In this document: piece after piece, positions 1 to 7,117 of the stretch
Position numbering within the stretch: the first letter of the stretch is position 1
How the letters are laid out: each line of letters starts with the position of its first letter
Assembly (NCBI GenBank): GCA_025352345.1
Contig: JANXTP010000221.1
Coordinates: 1 to 19,804, forward strand
From: Burkholderiales bacterium
GTDB lineage: Bacteria > Pseudomonadota > Gammaproteobacteria > Burkholderiales > Burkholderiaceae_C
Length of the DNA stretch: 19,804 bases
Direction: 5' to 3'
Position numbers and translations under genes: made by a program
The notes under the pieces: generated by a model
What the model was told of the DNA's origin: nothing
What the model saw: the letters and a program-made list of their open reading frames with translations, nothing else
Database searches by the model: none

Positions 1-1207
1 CCTGCACGCCCTTGGCCTGCAGCCATTGCAGATCGGCCTCGTTCCACGCGGTCCGCGGGCAGGCGCTGCCGACGTAGCGGAGGTCTGCGCCGGACTCCAC
101 AAGCAAGCGGCCGACCAGCAATTCGGAGCCTTCGTAGCCGCTGAGCGTGATGCGGCCCTTGATCGGTGTCTTTGCCAGCGCGCCACGGATGGCGGGAAGG
201 ATGCGGTTCTTCGCTGCGTCGATCAGTTCTTGCGGCGTGTTGGTGGCCTGGCCGATGGCCTGCAACCACGCTTCGGTGCCGTCGTAGCCGACCGGTGCCG
301 AGCCGACGATCGGGCGCCCTGCCGCTTCGAACTCGCGGATGCTGGCGGTGTAGAACGGATGAATCGCAGCGACCGCGGTGCAGTCGAGCGCGGCGTACAG
401 CTCTCGCCATTCACGGGTAGGCACCACCGGCCCTGCTGCCAGGCCCATCGGCTCCAGCATCATGCCGATGATCACTGGGTCAGCCGGGAAGACTTCGCCG
501 AGCAGCGCGATCGTGGGCTTGTCGGAGCGACCGGAGCGCGGCGCTTGTACGGGGCCTGCCAAGACCTCGTTGCGCGCATATTTCAGCATCGCGCCAGCCA
601 GCACATCCTTCGCTTCGGCATGCGTGGGCACACCGAATCCCGGCACGTCGATGCCAATGATGCGCACGCCGTTGATGTCCTTTGGCAGGATCTGCAGCGG
701 CACGCCACTGGCCGTCGGCACGCACAGGTTGATGATGACGATCGCGTCGTATTTCGCCGGGTCGGCTTCCTTGTGGACGGCCTCGCGAATGTCCTCGAAC
801 AGCTTGCCGGTGACCAGCGATTCGCTGTTGAACGGCACGTAGCCGACGCTGCGCTTCGCACCGTAGAAATGCGAGGTGAAGGTCAGGCCGTAGACGCAGC
901 AGGCCGAGCCCGACAGGATGGTCGCGGTGCGACGCATGCGCAGACCGACACGCAGCGAGCCAAAGGCCGGGCACATGCTCTGCGGCTGATCGTGCGGACC
1001 GGCTTTCGGGTCCTTGGGATAGTCTTTCGCGTACTGGTCCAGGACTTCCGATTTGCCAGCTGACTTGGCGGCAGCGAGCAGCTGATCGCCGCCCGCATGG
1101 CAGCCCATGCCGTCACCGTCGAGCGTGGTCGAGGGCACGCCCGGGGCCGTGGGCGACGCCGGAGTGGCTGCCTGCGCCGCTGCGATGATGGGGATGGTCT
1201 TGGACAT
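1..1207 (-). CDS. bchY: Chlorophyllide a reductase subunit BchY (3' end beyond window)
   Basis: BchY pairs with BchZ to form the catalytic NifDK-like component of chlorophyllide a oxidoreductase, which reduces ring B using electrons from BchX. I translated the minus strand from the ATG at 1207; the frame stays open for 402 codons to the window edge, so roughly the last 80-100 residues of a normal BchY are missing. The family signature is clear: an N-terminal GMGCHAGG segment (33-40), MCPAFGSLRVGLRM (78-91), SGSACCVYGLTF (99-110) and INLCVP (159-164). Cys79, Cys103/104 and Cys162 are the likely Fe-S cluster ligands by analogy with NifD/BchN-type proteins (inference). It starts 13 bp after the bchX stop, with only a weak ribosome binding site, so it is probably translated as part of the bchCXY(Z) message. 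bchZ is expected beyond the left edge. Confidence 0.96.
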   Translation of the reverse strand, partial: MSKTIPIIAAAQAATPASPTAPGVPSTTLDGDGMGCHAGGDQLLAAAKSAGKSEVLDQYAKDYPKDPKAGPHDQPQSMCPAFGSLRVGLRMRRTATILSGSACCVYGLTFTSHFYGAKRSVGYVPFNSESLVTGKLFEDIREAVHKEADPAKYDAIVIINLCVPTASGVPLQILPKDINGVRIIGIDVPGFGVPTHAEAKDVLAGAMLKYARNEVLAGPVQAPRSGRSDKPTIALLGEVFPADPVIIGMMLEPMGLAAGPVVPTREWRELYAALDCTAVAAIHPFYTASIREFEAAGRPIVGSAPVGYDGTEAWLQAIGQATNTPQELIDAAKNRILPAIRGALAKTPIKGRITLSGYEGSELLVGRLLVESGADLRYVGSACPRTAWNEADLQWLQAKGVQ

Positions 1208-1220
1208 GGCGCGTGGCCGC

Positions 1221-2246
1221 TCAGACTTCGTCGTAGACGACTTCGAGCGTTTCCTTCTTGCTCTCCGTCTTGCCGCACATGTCGAACTGCGTGGCGGGCT
1301 CCAGCACCACATCGCGGCCGACCGAGGCAGCGGAGAACAGGCCGAGCAGCGCGTCCTGCGTCATCGGCTTCGGGCGGATCGGCACCGAGGTGCCGACGTT
1401 CTCGGCCAGTTGCGCAAACATCGGGCCCCACGGTGAATCCGGGCGGCCAATGATTTCGTAGCTGGCACTCTTGCGGCGAATGTCGTCGTTGGCAGGGATC
1501 ACCGACAGCACCGGGATGCCGACCTGCTCGGCAAACGCAGTTGCCTCGCCGGTGCCGTCGTCACGGTTGATCACCATACCGGCCACGCCGACGTTCCCGC
1601 CGAGCTTGCGGAAGTACTCGACCGCGCTGCAGACGTTGTTGGCGACATACAGACTCTGCAGGTCGTTGCTGGCCACGACGATGACCTTCTGGCACATGTC
1701 GCGGGCGATCGGCAGGCCGAAGCCGCCGCACACCACGTCGCCCAGGAAGTCGAGCAGCACGTAGTCGAAGCCCCACTCATGGAAGCCGAGTTTTTCGAGC
1801 AGTTCGAAGCCGTGGATGATCCCGCGACCACCGCAGCCGCGGCCGACTTCTGGCCCGCCGAGTTCCATCGCGTAGACGCCGTCGCGCTTGAAGCAGACGT
1901 CGCCGATTGCGACCGCTTCGCCGGCCAGTTTCTTCTTCGAGCTGGTTTCGATGATGGTCGGGCAGGCGCGGCCGCCGAACAGCAGGCTGGTGGTGTCGCT
2001 CTTCGGGTCGCAACCGATCAGCAGCACCTTCTTGCCCTGCTGCGCCATCATGTAGCTGAGATTGGCCAGCGTGAAGCTCTTGCCGATGCCGCCCTTGCCG
2101 TAGATCGCGATGATCTGTGTTTCCTTCGTCACCGGTCCGGTGGACACCGGAGGCGGCTCTACCGCCGCTTCGTTGCGCAGGTCTTTCATCATGATGGTCA
2201 CAGGAGTTGCCTTGGCGGAACTCAGCGTCGATTCAGTGGTGCTCAT
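1221..2246 (-). CDS. bchX: Chlorophyllide a reductase iron protein BchX
   Basis: BchX is the NifH-like ATPase that passes electrons to BchYZ during chlorophyllide a ring-B reduction. The 341-residue product has a P-loop GKGGIGKS (50-57), the IGCDPKSD region (78-85), and the two cysteines expected to bridge the 4Fe-4S cluster between subunits: Cys138 in GRGCGG and Cys173 in VVCGGFG. A reading from 2282 is possible, but the ATG at 2246 is chosen: a GGAGG lies 8 nt upstream and the ATG overlaps the bchC stop as ATGA, which suggests translational coupling. The roughly 40-residue polar N-terminal extension before the NifH fold is usual for BchX and separates it from BchL. The family assignment is very secure. 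Confidence 0.97.
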   Translation of the reverse strand: MSTTESTLSSAKATPVTIMMKDLRNEAAVEPPPVSTGPVTKETQIIAIYGKGGIGKSFTLANLSYMMAQQGKKVLLIGCDPKSDTTSLLFGGRACPTIIETSSKKKLAGEAVAIGDVCFKRDGVYAMELGGPEVGRGCGGRGIIHGFELLEKLGFHEWGFDYVLLDFLGDVVCGGFGLPIARDMCQKVIVVASNDLQSLYVANNVCSAVEYFRKLGGNVGVAGMVINRDDGTGEATAFAEQVGIPVLSVIPANDDIRRKSASYEIIGRPDSPWGPMFAQLAENVGTSVPIRPKPMTQDALLGLFSAASVGRDVVLEPATQFDMCGKTESKKETLEVVYDEV

Positions 2247-3172
2247 GGGCAAGACCTCCAATCCAAAATCATCTTCAAACACGTCGGGTCGCCGAACGCC
2301 GTGCGGTAGGCCGAATCGGCCTCCATGGCGTCGGCACGGTGTGTGATCAGGCCATCAAGTGACAGCCGGCCGGACTCGGCCAAGTTCTTCACCGCGACCA
2401 GATCGCCGGGCAGCCATTGCGCCGCGATGCGGATGCGGGCTTCACGCATGAAGGCCGCTGGGAACACGAACGACAGCGGCTCGTCGTAGAAGCCGGCCAG
2501 CACCACTTCGCCACCGGGGGCCAGGCGGGAAATCAACGTGTCGAGCAGCGAGGAATCGCCGCTGACGTCGCAGATGCATTGATAGTCGCGGCGCGAGTCG
2601 GCAGACGGATCAACCACCGAGTAACCGGCGGCACCTTCACGACGCGTCGGGTTGGTTTCCCACACGGTCGGTGTGCCGCCGGCCACCACGGCCAGCCGCG
2701 CAATCATTCGACCGAGCACACCGTGGCCGATGATCAAATCAGGCTGCGTCAGCCCTGCCATCGAGTGCGCGTGGTAGGCGGTGGCCGCCAGGGCCAGCAG
2801 CACGCCCTGCTCTGCCAGATCTTCCGCAAATGGGATCGTCCGCGCGCCTGGAAGCACCACGTGTGCCGCAGCGCCGCCGAACAGGCCGCGAACATCACCG
2901 AAGCACTTCGCGCCTGGAACGAACACGCGCTCACCCACCTGGCGACCTGACTGGGAGCCGGCCTTTGCCACGCGACCCACCGATTCGTAGCCAGGTACGA
3001 GTGGGTAGCCCATGCCCGGAAAGGCGGGCATCCGCCCCGACCACAGCAGGCGCTCGGTGCCAGTACTGATGCCACTCCATTCGATGTCAACGGTCACGTC
3101 TTCATCGGTCGCGTCGGTCAGATTCAACCGGCTGAGCACGAGCTGCTCAGGTCGCTCAAGGACGACAGCCAT
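2243..3172 (-). CDS. bchC: Bacteriochlorophyllide C3 hydroxyethyl dehydrogenase BchC
   Basis: BchC oxidises the C3 1-hydroxyethyl group to the acetyl group of bacteriochlorophyllide a. The 309-residue protein resembles a medium-chain dehydrogenase without an obvious zinc site. The N-terminal domain holds the BchC-typical GISTGTERLLWSG (34-46) and FPGMGYPLVPGYESVG (51-66). A nucleotide-binding stretch GHGVLGR is at 149-155. An upstream in-frame start at 3226 exists, but the ATG at 3172 fits family length and follows a GAGAGGTGA by about 10 nt. Its stop overlaps the bchX start (ATGA). A dedicated promoter with paired PpsR/CrtJ boxes lies about 100 bp upstream, just after crtF, so bchCXY can be transcribed both from there and by read-through from crtEF. 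Confidence 0.95.
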   Translation of the reverse strand: MAVVLERPEQLVLSRLNLTDATDEDVTVDIEWSGISTGTERLLWSGRMPAFPGMGYPLVPGYESVGRVAKAGSQSGRQVGERVFVPGAKCFGDVRGLFGGAAAHVVLPGARTIPFAEDLAEQGVLLALAATAYHAHSMAGLTQPDLIIGHGVLGRMIARLAVVAGGTPTVWETNPTRREGAAGYSVVDPSADSRRDYQCICDVSGDSSLLDTLISRLAPGGEVVLAGFYDEPLSFVFPAAFMREARIRIAAQWLPGDLVAVKNLAESGRLSLDGLITHRADAMEADSAYRTAFGDPTCLKMILDWRSCP

Positions 3173-3269
3173 CGTGTTCAAGTCACCTCTCCCGTGCGGG
3201 ATAGAGCGCTGCAGCACGGCAGGCAAACGGGGAACCTCAAATGCATTCTCTCGACCTCTTCAACATGGG

Positions 3270-3313
3270 TGTAATGCTAAGCTGACATTTCAAACTGTCA
3301 ACTTGCATTTACA
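3270..3313 (-). promoter_or_regulatory. bchC promoter with two PpsR/CrtJ operator boxes
   Basis: Two exact TGT-N12-ACA boxes are visible on the plus strand: TGTAATGCTAAGCTGACA (3270-3287) and TGTCAACTTGCATTTACA (3296-3313), 8 bp apart. Read on the minus strand, a sigma70-like promoter overlays them: -35 TTGACA (3301-3296), a 16-bp spacer and -10 TAGCAT (3279-3274), the -35 in the upstream box and the -10 in the downstream box. In Rhodobacter, PpsR/CrtJ represses bch, crt and puc promoters through paired TGT-N12-ACA boxes under oxygen, and 8-bp-spaced pairs are known at bchC. The repressor is inferred; its gene is not in the window. Confidence 0.88.
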
Positions 3314-3330
3314 GTTATTTCTTCGAGGGT

Positions 3331-4515
3331 TTACGCGCGAACTGGTCGCGCCACGATCAGCTGGGTCTGCAAGGGCATGTGGTTGCGCAGCAAGCGAACC
3401 TCGCCGAAACCCGCGGCATGCAGCAACTCGGTGAGCTGCGCTGCGCTGCGCGAGCGGCCCTTCCCCATCGCCAACAGGTAGAAACCGAAGTACGCGTCGC
3501 CCATGGCCTCAGCGCCCGGGGTGCCCGACATCGGCTCCGTCAGCAGCAGGGTCCCGTCGTCGGGCAGCGCGCGGCGCACGGCTTTCAGGATCATCAGTGC
3601 CCGGGCATCGTCGTGGTCGAAGATCACCCGCACCAGGCTGACCAGGTCGCAGCCACTGGGCAGCGGGTCGCTGAAGAAGCTGCCGCCGCAGGTGGTCGCC
3701 CGTTCCGACAGCCCCTGCTCGGCAAACCTGATCCGCGCCCGCTCGGCCACCGCGGGCAGATCGAACAGCACCAGTTGCAGGTGCGGTGCGCGGGTCGCGA
3801 CGGCGGAGAGAAATGTCCCCTCGCCGCCACCCACGTCGAGCAGACGGCGGTGCTTGTCGAAGGAATACGCCTCCAACACCTCGTCGGACACCAGCGTCTG
3901 CGACGCCGACATCAATGCCGAGTACGGGCTGACACGGTCGGTCTCCAGCGCATCCGGCGCATCGGCCGCGGCATAGGGCCAGTACTGGGCCAGCGCCGAC
4001 GTGCGGGCCTCGCCGCGCAGCAGGGCGACCGGGTCGGCCAGGTCGACGTACAGCTCGGCGTGGTGTTCCACCATCGAGGTGATCGCAGCATCGCCCACCA
4101 GCGGCGCGCCGAGTGGCCCGAGTCCGTAGCGGCCGCGGCTGCGCTTTTCGACCAGTTTCAGCGACACCGCTGCCGCCAGCAGGCGTTGCGCCGCGTCTTC
4201 GGTCAGGCCCAGGCGCGGCGCCAATGCCGCCAGTGTTTGCGGCTCCTGCGCCAGCAGATCGAACAGCCGCAGGCGCACACAGGCCAGCAGGATCTGCGAG
4301 TAGACGAAACCGGCGACCAGGTCGAACAGGCCGCTGGCACGCCGCTGCGCGATCGGGCGGGTCAGCGGGAATGCCGCAGCCCAGCGACGAAATGTGCGGC
4401 TGCCGGTCAGACCGTCGCGCCATGCCAACCAGCGATCGAGCAGGCGATCGGGCAGCGACGGGGGGCTCAACACATCCGACTTATGGCTCAGCGCGCCCAT
4501 CGGTTTCAACGCCAT
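3331..4515 (-). CDS. crtF: Carotenoid O-methyltransferase CrtF (demethylspheroidene type)
   Basis: CrtF transfers a methyl group from SAM to the 1-hydroxyl of acyclic carotenoids, giving methoxylated products of the spheroidene/spirilloxanthin pathway. The 394-residue product has an N-terminal helical dimerisation domain with a winged-helix part (about 60-135: LFDLVAGFVYSQ, LFDLLAQEPQTLAALAPRLG) and a Rossmann methyltransferase domain with SAM motif LLDVGGGEGTF (225-235). It continues with FDLPAV (251-256), LVRVIFDHDDA (294-304) and LLLTEPMSG (323-331). The open frame extends upstream over crtE to 4962, but that part has no CrtF character and lies in another frame of crtE, so I start at ATG 4515 (ATG 4500 is the alternative). 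Neither start has a strong ribosome binding site. It lies 34 bp after the crtE stop. Confidence 0.92.
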   Translation of the reverse strand: MALKPMGALSHKSDVLSPPSLPDRLLDRWLAWRDGLTGSRTFRRWAAAFPLTRPIAQRRASGLFDLVAGFVYSQILLACVRLRLFDLLAQEPQTLAALAPRLGLTEDAAQRLLAAAVSLKLVEKRSRGRYGLGPLGAPLVGDAAITSMVEHHAELYVDLADPVALLRGEARTSALAQYWPYAAADAPDALETDRVSPYSALMSASQTLVSDEVLEAYSFDKHRRLLDVGGGEGTFLSAVATRAPHLQLVLFDLPAVAERARIRFAEQGLSERATTCGGSFFSDPLPSGCDLVSLVRVIFDHDDARALMILKAVRRALPDDGTLLLTEPMSGTPGAEAMGDAYFGFYLLAMGKGRSRSAAQLTELLHAAGFGEVRLLRNHMPLQTQLIVARPVRA

Positions 4516-4537
4516 CTGGCGTGCGGTTCGGTCGACA

Positions 4538-4559
4538 CGAGGCTCACGTTCAAGCCTCG
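4538..4559 (-). repeat. Inverted repeat at the crtE-crtF junction
   Basis: CGAGGC (4538-4543) and GCCTCG (4554-4559) are perfect 6-bp arms around a 10-bp loop that holds the crtE stop codon. No T-run follows, so it is not a normal intrinsic terminator. It could form an mRNA hairpin that tunes crtF translation or processing. In GC-rich DNA a 6-bp stem can arise by chance, so the call is tentative. Confidence 0.3.
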
Positions 4560-5431
4560 ACGCGGACCACTTCCTCGGCAATCGCCTTTGGAACCAGGCG
4601 CTCGGCCTCGAAGCGCACCAGGGCGCGCATCTGCGCAGCACCCGGGCACGGCGGGATGGCCGCGATGGCCGCGGCAACCAAGCGGTCGAAATGGTGGATC
4701 GCGCCTTCCAGCCCCAGTTCGCGGGCGGCGCTGGGACGGCACAGCGCCACGTCCTGGCCTGCGGGCTTGCCCAGCGACGACGCATCACAAGCGACATCGC
4801 GGATGTCGTCGGCCACCTGGTAGGCCTCGCCCAGCCACTCGCCCAGCGCGCGCCACGGTGCCGCGTCGGCGCCGGCGGCTTGCGCTCCGGCGATGGTGGC
4901 CGCCGCGAACAGCGAGCCGGTCTTGGCGCGCTGATAGTCGGCCAGCGACACCCGTGGCTCACATTCCCAGGCCTGCCCGGCCACGATCCCGTGCGGCATG
5001 CCGGTGGCGCGGCCGATGGTTTTCAACAGTTGGGGCAGGCGCAGTGGTGATTGGGTCGCTGCCGTGCCGAGCGTCTGGAATGCCAGCACGATCAGCGCAT
5101 CGCCGGCCAGCACCGCCAGCGGTTCGCCGAAGGCAAAGTGCACTGACGCACGGCCGCGCCGCGTCTCGGCGTCGTCAAAGCACGGCAGGTCGTCATGTAC
5201 CAGCGAGGCGCAGTGCAGCAATTCGATCGCGGTGGCCGCAGCTTCCGACAGCACCGGATCGTCATCGCCGCAGGCTTGGGCGACCGCCAGGCACAGCTGG
5301 GGTCGAATGCGCGCGCCGCCGGGAAACACCGCGTGGCGGATCGCACCGGCCAGCTTCGGCGGGCAGCCTTCTTCTTCTCCGGAGGCGATGGCGACGGCCA
5401 AGGCCTGTTCGATGCGGGTGATGGGCTTCAT
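4550..5431 (-). CDS. crtE: Geranylgeranyl diphosphate synthase CrtE
   Basis: CrtE condenses isopentenyl diphosphate with allylic diphosphates to give C20 GGPP, used for phytoene and for the phytyl tail of bacteriochlorophyll. From the ATG at 5431 the product is 293 residues. It has the first aspartate-rich motif DDLPCFDD (80-87) in the context SLVHDDLPCFDDAETRRG, a GEPLAVLAGDAL segment typical of CrtE/IspA enzymes, KTGSLF (170-175) and the second motif DDIRD (208-212). A frame-extending TTG at 5476 lies inside the promoter region and has no ribosome binding site. ATG 5431 is preceded by GGAG at 6 nt, which decides the start. FPP synthase is the main alternative by sequence alone, but the position directly before crtF-bchCXY supports CrtE. 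Confidence 0.92.
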   Translation of the reverse strand: MKPITRIEQALAVAIASGEEEGCPPKLAGAIRHAVFPGGARIRPQLCLAVAQACGDDDPVLSEAAATAIELLHCASLVHDDLPCFDDAETRRGRASVHFAFGEPLAVLAGDALIVLAFQTLGTAATQSPLRLPQLLKTIGRATGMPHGIVAGQAWECEPRVSLADYQRAKTGSLFAAATIAGAQAAGADAAPWRALGEWLGEAYQVADDIRDVACDASSLGKPAGQDVALCRPSAARELGLEGAIHHFDRLVAAAIAAIPPCPGAAQMRALVRFEAERLVPKAIAEEVVRVEA

Positions 5432-5478
5432 GCGTGACTCCGGCGTTCGCCTGGCGGCGGGTTGGGTGCTCGACAAAC

Positions 5479-5522
5479 TGTCAATTCAGATTGTCGCGTG
5501 AAAGTGTCAACTAATGTAGACA
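5479..5522 (-). promoter_or_regulatory. crtE promoter with one exact and one degenerate PpsR/CrtJ box
   Basis: TGTCAACTAATGTAGACA (5505-5522) is an exact TGT-N12-ACA box. Eight bp away, TGTCAATTCAGATTGTCG (5479-5496) keeps one half but has lost the second ACA. On the minus strand TTGACA (5510-5505) can serve as -35, with a 16-bp spacer and a weak -10 TGAATT (5488-5483). Box spacing and the placing of -35 and -10 relative to the boxes match the bchC promoter base for base, so the two probably share regulation. The -10 matches only 3 of 6 consensus bases. The region also lies upstream of ccmA on the other strand. Confidence 0.8.
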
Positions 5523-5611
5523 CCTCGCCACCGCCCGTCAACAGCACAGGCCCGATGTCAGACCGAGCGGCGTCGGTAAACTCGCTGTATCACAAACTTC
5601 GCGGTGCGAAT

Positions 5612-5641
5612 TTGACCGGAGCCTGAGCGCGTCGAGATAAT
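5612..5641 (+). promoter_or_regulatory. Candidate sigma70 promoter for the ccm operon
   Basis: TTGACC (5612-5617, 5 of 6 consensus bases) and GATAAT (5636-5641, 5 of 6) are separated by 18 bp and point towards ccmA, whose ATG lies about 54 bp past the -10. No PpsR box overlaps it, so the ccm genes may be expressed constitutively. The call rests on consensus matching only. Confidence 0.5.
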
Positions 5642-5694
5642 CGCGGGTTGATTCACCGAGCCCACGCCACGTTTTGAAGTCTGCTTCCGGCCCG

Positions 5695-6351
5695 ATGGAC
5701 GTGCTGGCCCTGCCTCTGTCGCCGACCACATCCACGCTTCAATTGACTGGCGTGTCTTGCGTGCGCGGCTCGCGTCGGCTGTTCGATGGCCTCGACGCGG
5801 TGATCCACGCTGGCCAATTGCTGCGCGTACAAGGCGCCAACGGCGCTGGCAAAACCAGCCTGTTGCGCACGCTGTGCGGACTCTCCTCCCCTGATCGCGG
5901 CGAAGTGCGCTGGAATGGCCAGGCGCTGGCGAGCCAGCGGGACGAGTTCCATCGCGATCTGATCTACATCGGGCACGCCGCGGCGCTGAAAGACGATCTG
6001 TCGGCGCTGGAGAACCTGCGTGCCGCTTGCTTGCTGGGTGGGCAGCGGCCAGAGCCAGCAGCTTTGATGCAAGCGCTGGCGGGCGCCGGTCTGCGTCAGC
6101 GTGAACACCTGAGCGCGCGCAGCTTGTCGCAGGGCCAACGGCGCCGGGTCGCGTTGGCGCGCTTGCTGCTGGAGCCATCGGCGCGGCTGTGGGTGCTCGA
6201 CGAGCCGTTCAACGCGCTCGACACCGCCGCCAGCGATTGGCTGCTGGGCGTGCTGACTGGCCAGTTGCGCCACGGCGGCATCGTGGTGCTGACCAGTCAT
6301 CAGCCTGTGGCGATCGACCCGTCGTTGCCTCAAGTGACGTTGACGCTGTGA
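5695..6351 (+). CDS. ccmA: Haem exporter ABC ATPase CcmA
   Basis: CcmA is the cytoplasmic ATPase of the CcmABCD complex, which drives release of holo-CcmE during cytochrome c maturation. The 218-residue product has Walker A GANGAGKT (47-54), a QGQRRR-containing ABC signature LSQGQRRR (144-151), Walker B LWVLDEP (165-171) and an H-loop TSH with His202. The length is normal for CcmA. ATG 5695 is preferred to a TTG at 5674 in the same frame; neither has a clear ribosome binding site. Its TGA overlaps the GTG start of ccmB (GTGA). It is the first gene of the ccm operon and is divergent from crtE. Confidence 0.95.
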   Translation: MDVLALPLSPTTSTLQLTGVSCVRGSRRLFDGLDAVIHAGQLLRVQGANGAGKTSLLRTLCGLSSPDRGEVRWNGQALASQRDEFHRDLIYIGHAAALKDDLSALENLRAACLLGGQRPEPAALMQALAGAGLRQREHLSARSLSQGQRRRVALARLLLEPSARLWVLDEPFNALDTAASDWLLGVLTGQLRHGGIVVLTSHQPVAIDPSLPQVTLTL

Positions 6352-7034
6352 GCCAGCCTGCCACTGCCTTCGACGCGATGCGCGGCGTCTTCGTGCGCGA
6401 TCTCCGGCTCGCGATGCGTCGGCGTGCCGACACGGCTGCCGCCCTGTTCTTCTTCGTGATCGTTGCCAGCCTGTTCCCGCTCGGCGTCGGGCCGGAACCG
6501 GCGCTGCTGCGCACGATGGCGCCCGGCGTGGTGTGGGTGGCGGCGCTGCTGGCGTCGATGCTGTCGCTCGGCCGGCTGTTCGCTGACGACCACCAAGACG
6601 GTACGCTGGAGCAGCTGTTGTTGTCGGTGTGTCCGCTGCCGCTGATCGTGCTGGCGAAGATGGCGGCGCACTGGCTGTGTTCCGGCCTGGCGCTGACGCT
6701 TGTGGCGCCGCTGCTGGCCTTGCAGTTCGACCTGCCGGCCTCGTCGATCGGGGTGCTGACCTTGTCGCTGTTGATCGGCACGCCACTGCTCAGCCTGATC
6801 GGCGGCATCGGCGCGGCGTTGACAGTGGGGGTGCGGGGCGCCGGCGTGCTGCTGTCGCTGCTGGTGCTGCCGCTGTGCGTGCCCGTGCTGATCTTCGGGG
6901 CTGGTGCGGTCGATGCAGCGGCCGCAGGCCTGGCTGTCGGGGCCCACTATTCGCTGCTGGGCGCCATGCTGGTGCTGGCGCTGTTCGCGGCACCCTTCGC
7001 TGCGGCAGCAGCCCTGCGCATCGCCCTCGAATGA
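6348..7034 (+). CDS. ccmB: Haem exporter permease CcmB
   Basis: CcmB is the inner-membrane permease subunit paired with CcmA. The 228-residue protein is hydrophobic, with about six membrane spans, and carries CcmB-typical segments: LFPLGVGPEP, MAPGVVWVAALLASMLSLGRLFADDHQDGTLEQLLL in two parts, LAKMAAHWL and an AAALRIALE end. I start at GTG 6348, which overlaps the ccmA stop. An ATG at 6378 would give 218 residues, also within family range. A gap of 83 bp separates it from ccmC, the only sizeable gap within the operon, and nothing recognisable lies in it. Confidence 0.94.
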   Translation: MSQPATAFDAMRGVFVRDLRLAMRRRADTAAALFFFVIVASLFPLGVGPEPALLRTMAPGVVWVAALLASMLSLGRLFADDHQDGTLEQLLLSVCPLPLIVLAKMAAHWLCSGLALTLVAPLLALQFDLPASSIGVLTLSLLIGTPLLSLIGGIGAALTVGVRGAGVLLSLLVLPLCVPVLIFGAGAVDAAAAGLAVGAHYSLLGAMLVLALFAAPFAAAAALRIALE

Positions 7035-7117
7035 GGCCGTTGCACAATCATGGGCTGTCTGGATGGCGCGCGGCTGACCCGCTCGCATCCAAGCGGTGAC
7101 AGCCGGAGCCCGACGTC

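Noticed and set aside
26..1063. 345-codon plus-strand open frame opposite bchY
   Set aside because: BchY reads through the entire stretch on the minus strand with family motifs; the plus-strand product has none.
3610..3640. CrtF has Phe in VRVIFDHDD where plant-type O-methyltransferases have a catalytic His
   Set aside because: I recall aromatic residues at this place in other CrtF proteins, so it is probably normal for the family rather than a loss of function; an alignment is needed.
4516..4962. N-terminal extension of crtF to give a 543-residue protein
   Set aside because: The extra part lies over crtE in another frame, is Arg/Pro-rich and lacks methyltransferase features; 394 residues is the normal size.
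3379..5421. 680-codon plus-strand open frame opposite crtF and crtE
   Set aside because: It is antisense to two clear genes, rich in Arg/Gln/Ala/His, and matches no family I know. Long antisense frames are expected in GC-rich coding DNA.
5432..5476. TTG start extending crtE by 15 residues
   Set aside because: It lies next to the promoter boxes and lacks a ribosome binding site, while ATG 5431 has GGAG at good spacing.
7035..7117. Possible hidden small gene or RNA in the ccmB-ccmC gap
   Set aside because: No start with a ribosome binding site, no stable long hairpin and no recognisable sequence were seen in these 83 bp.
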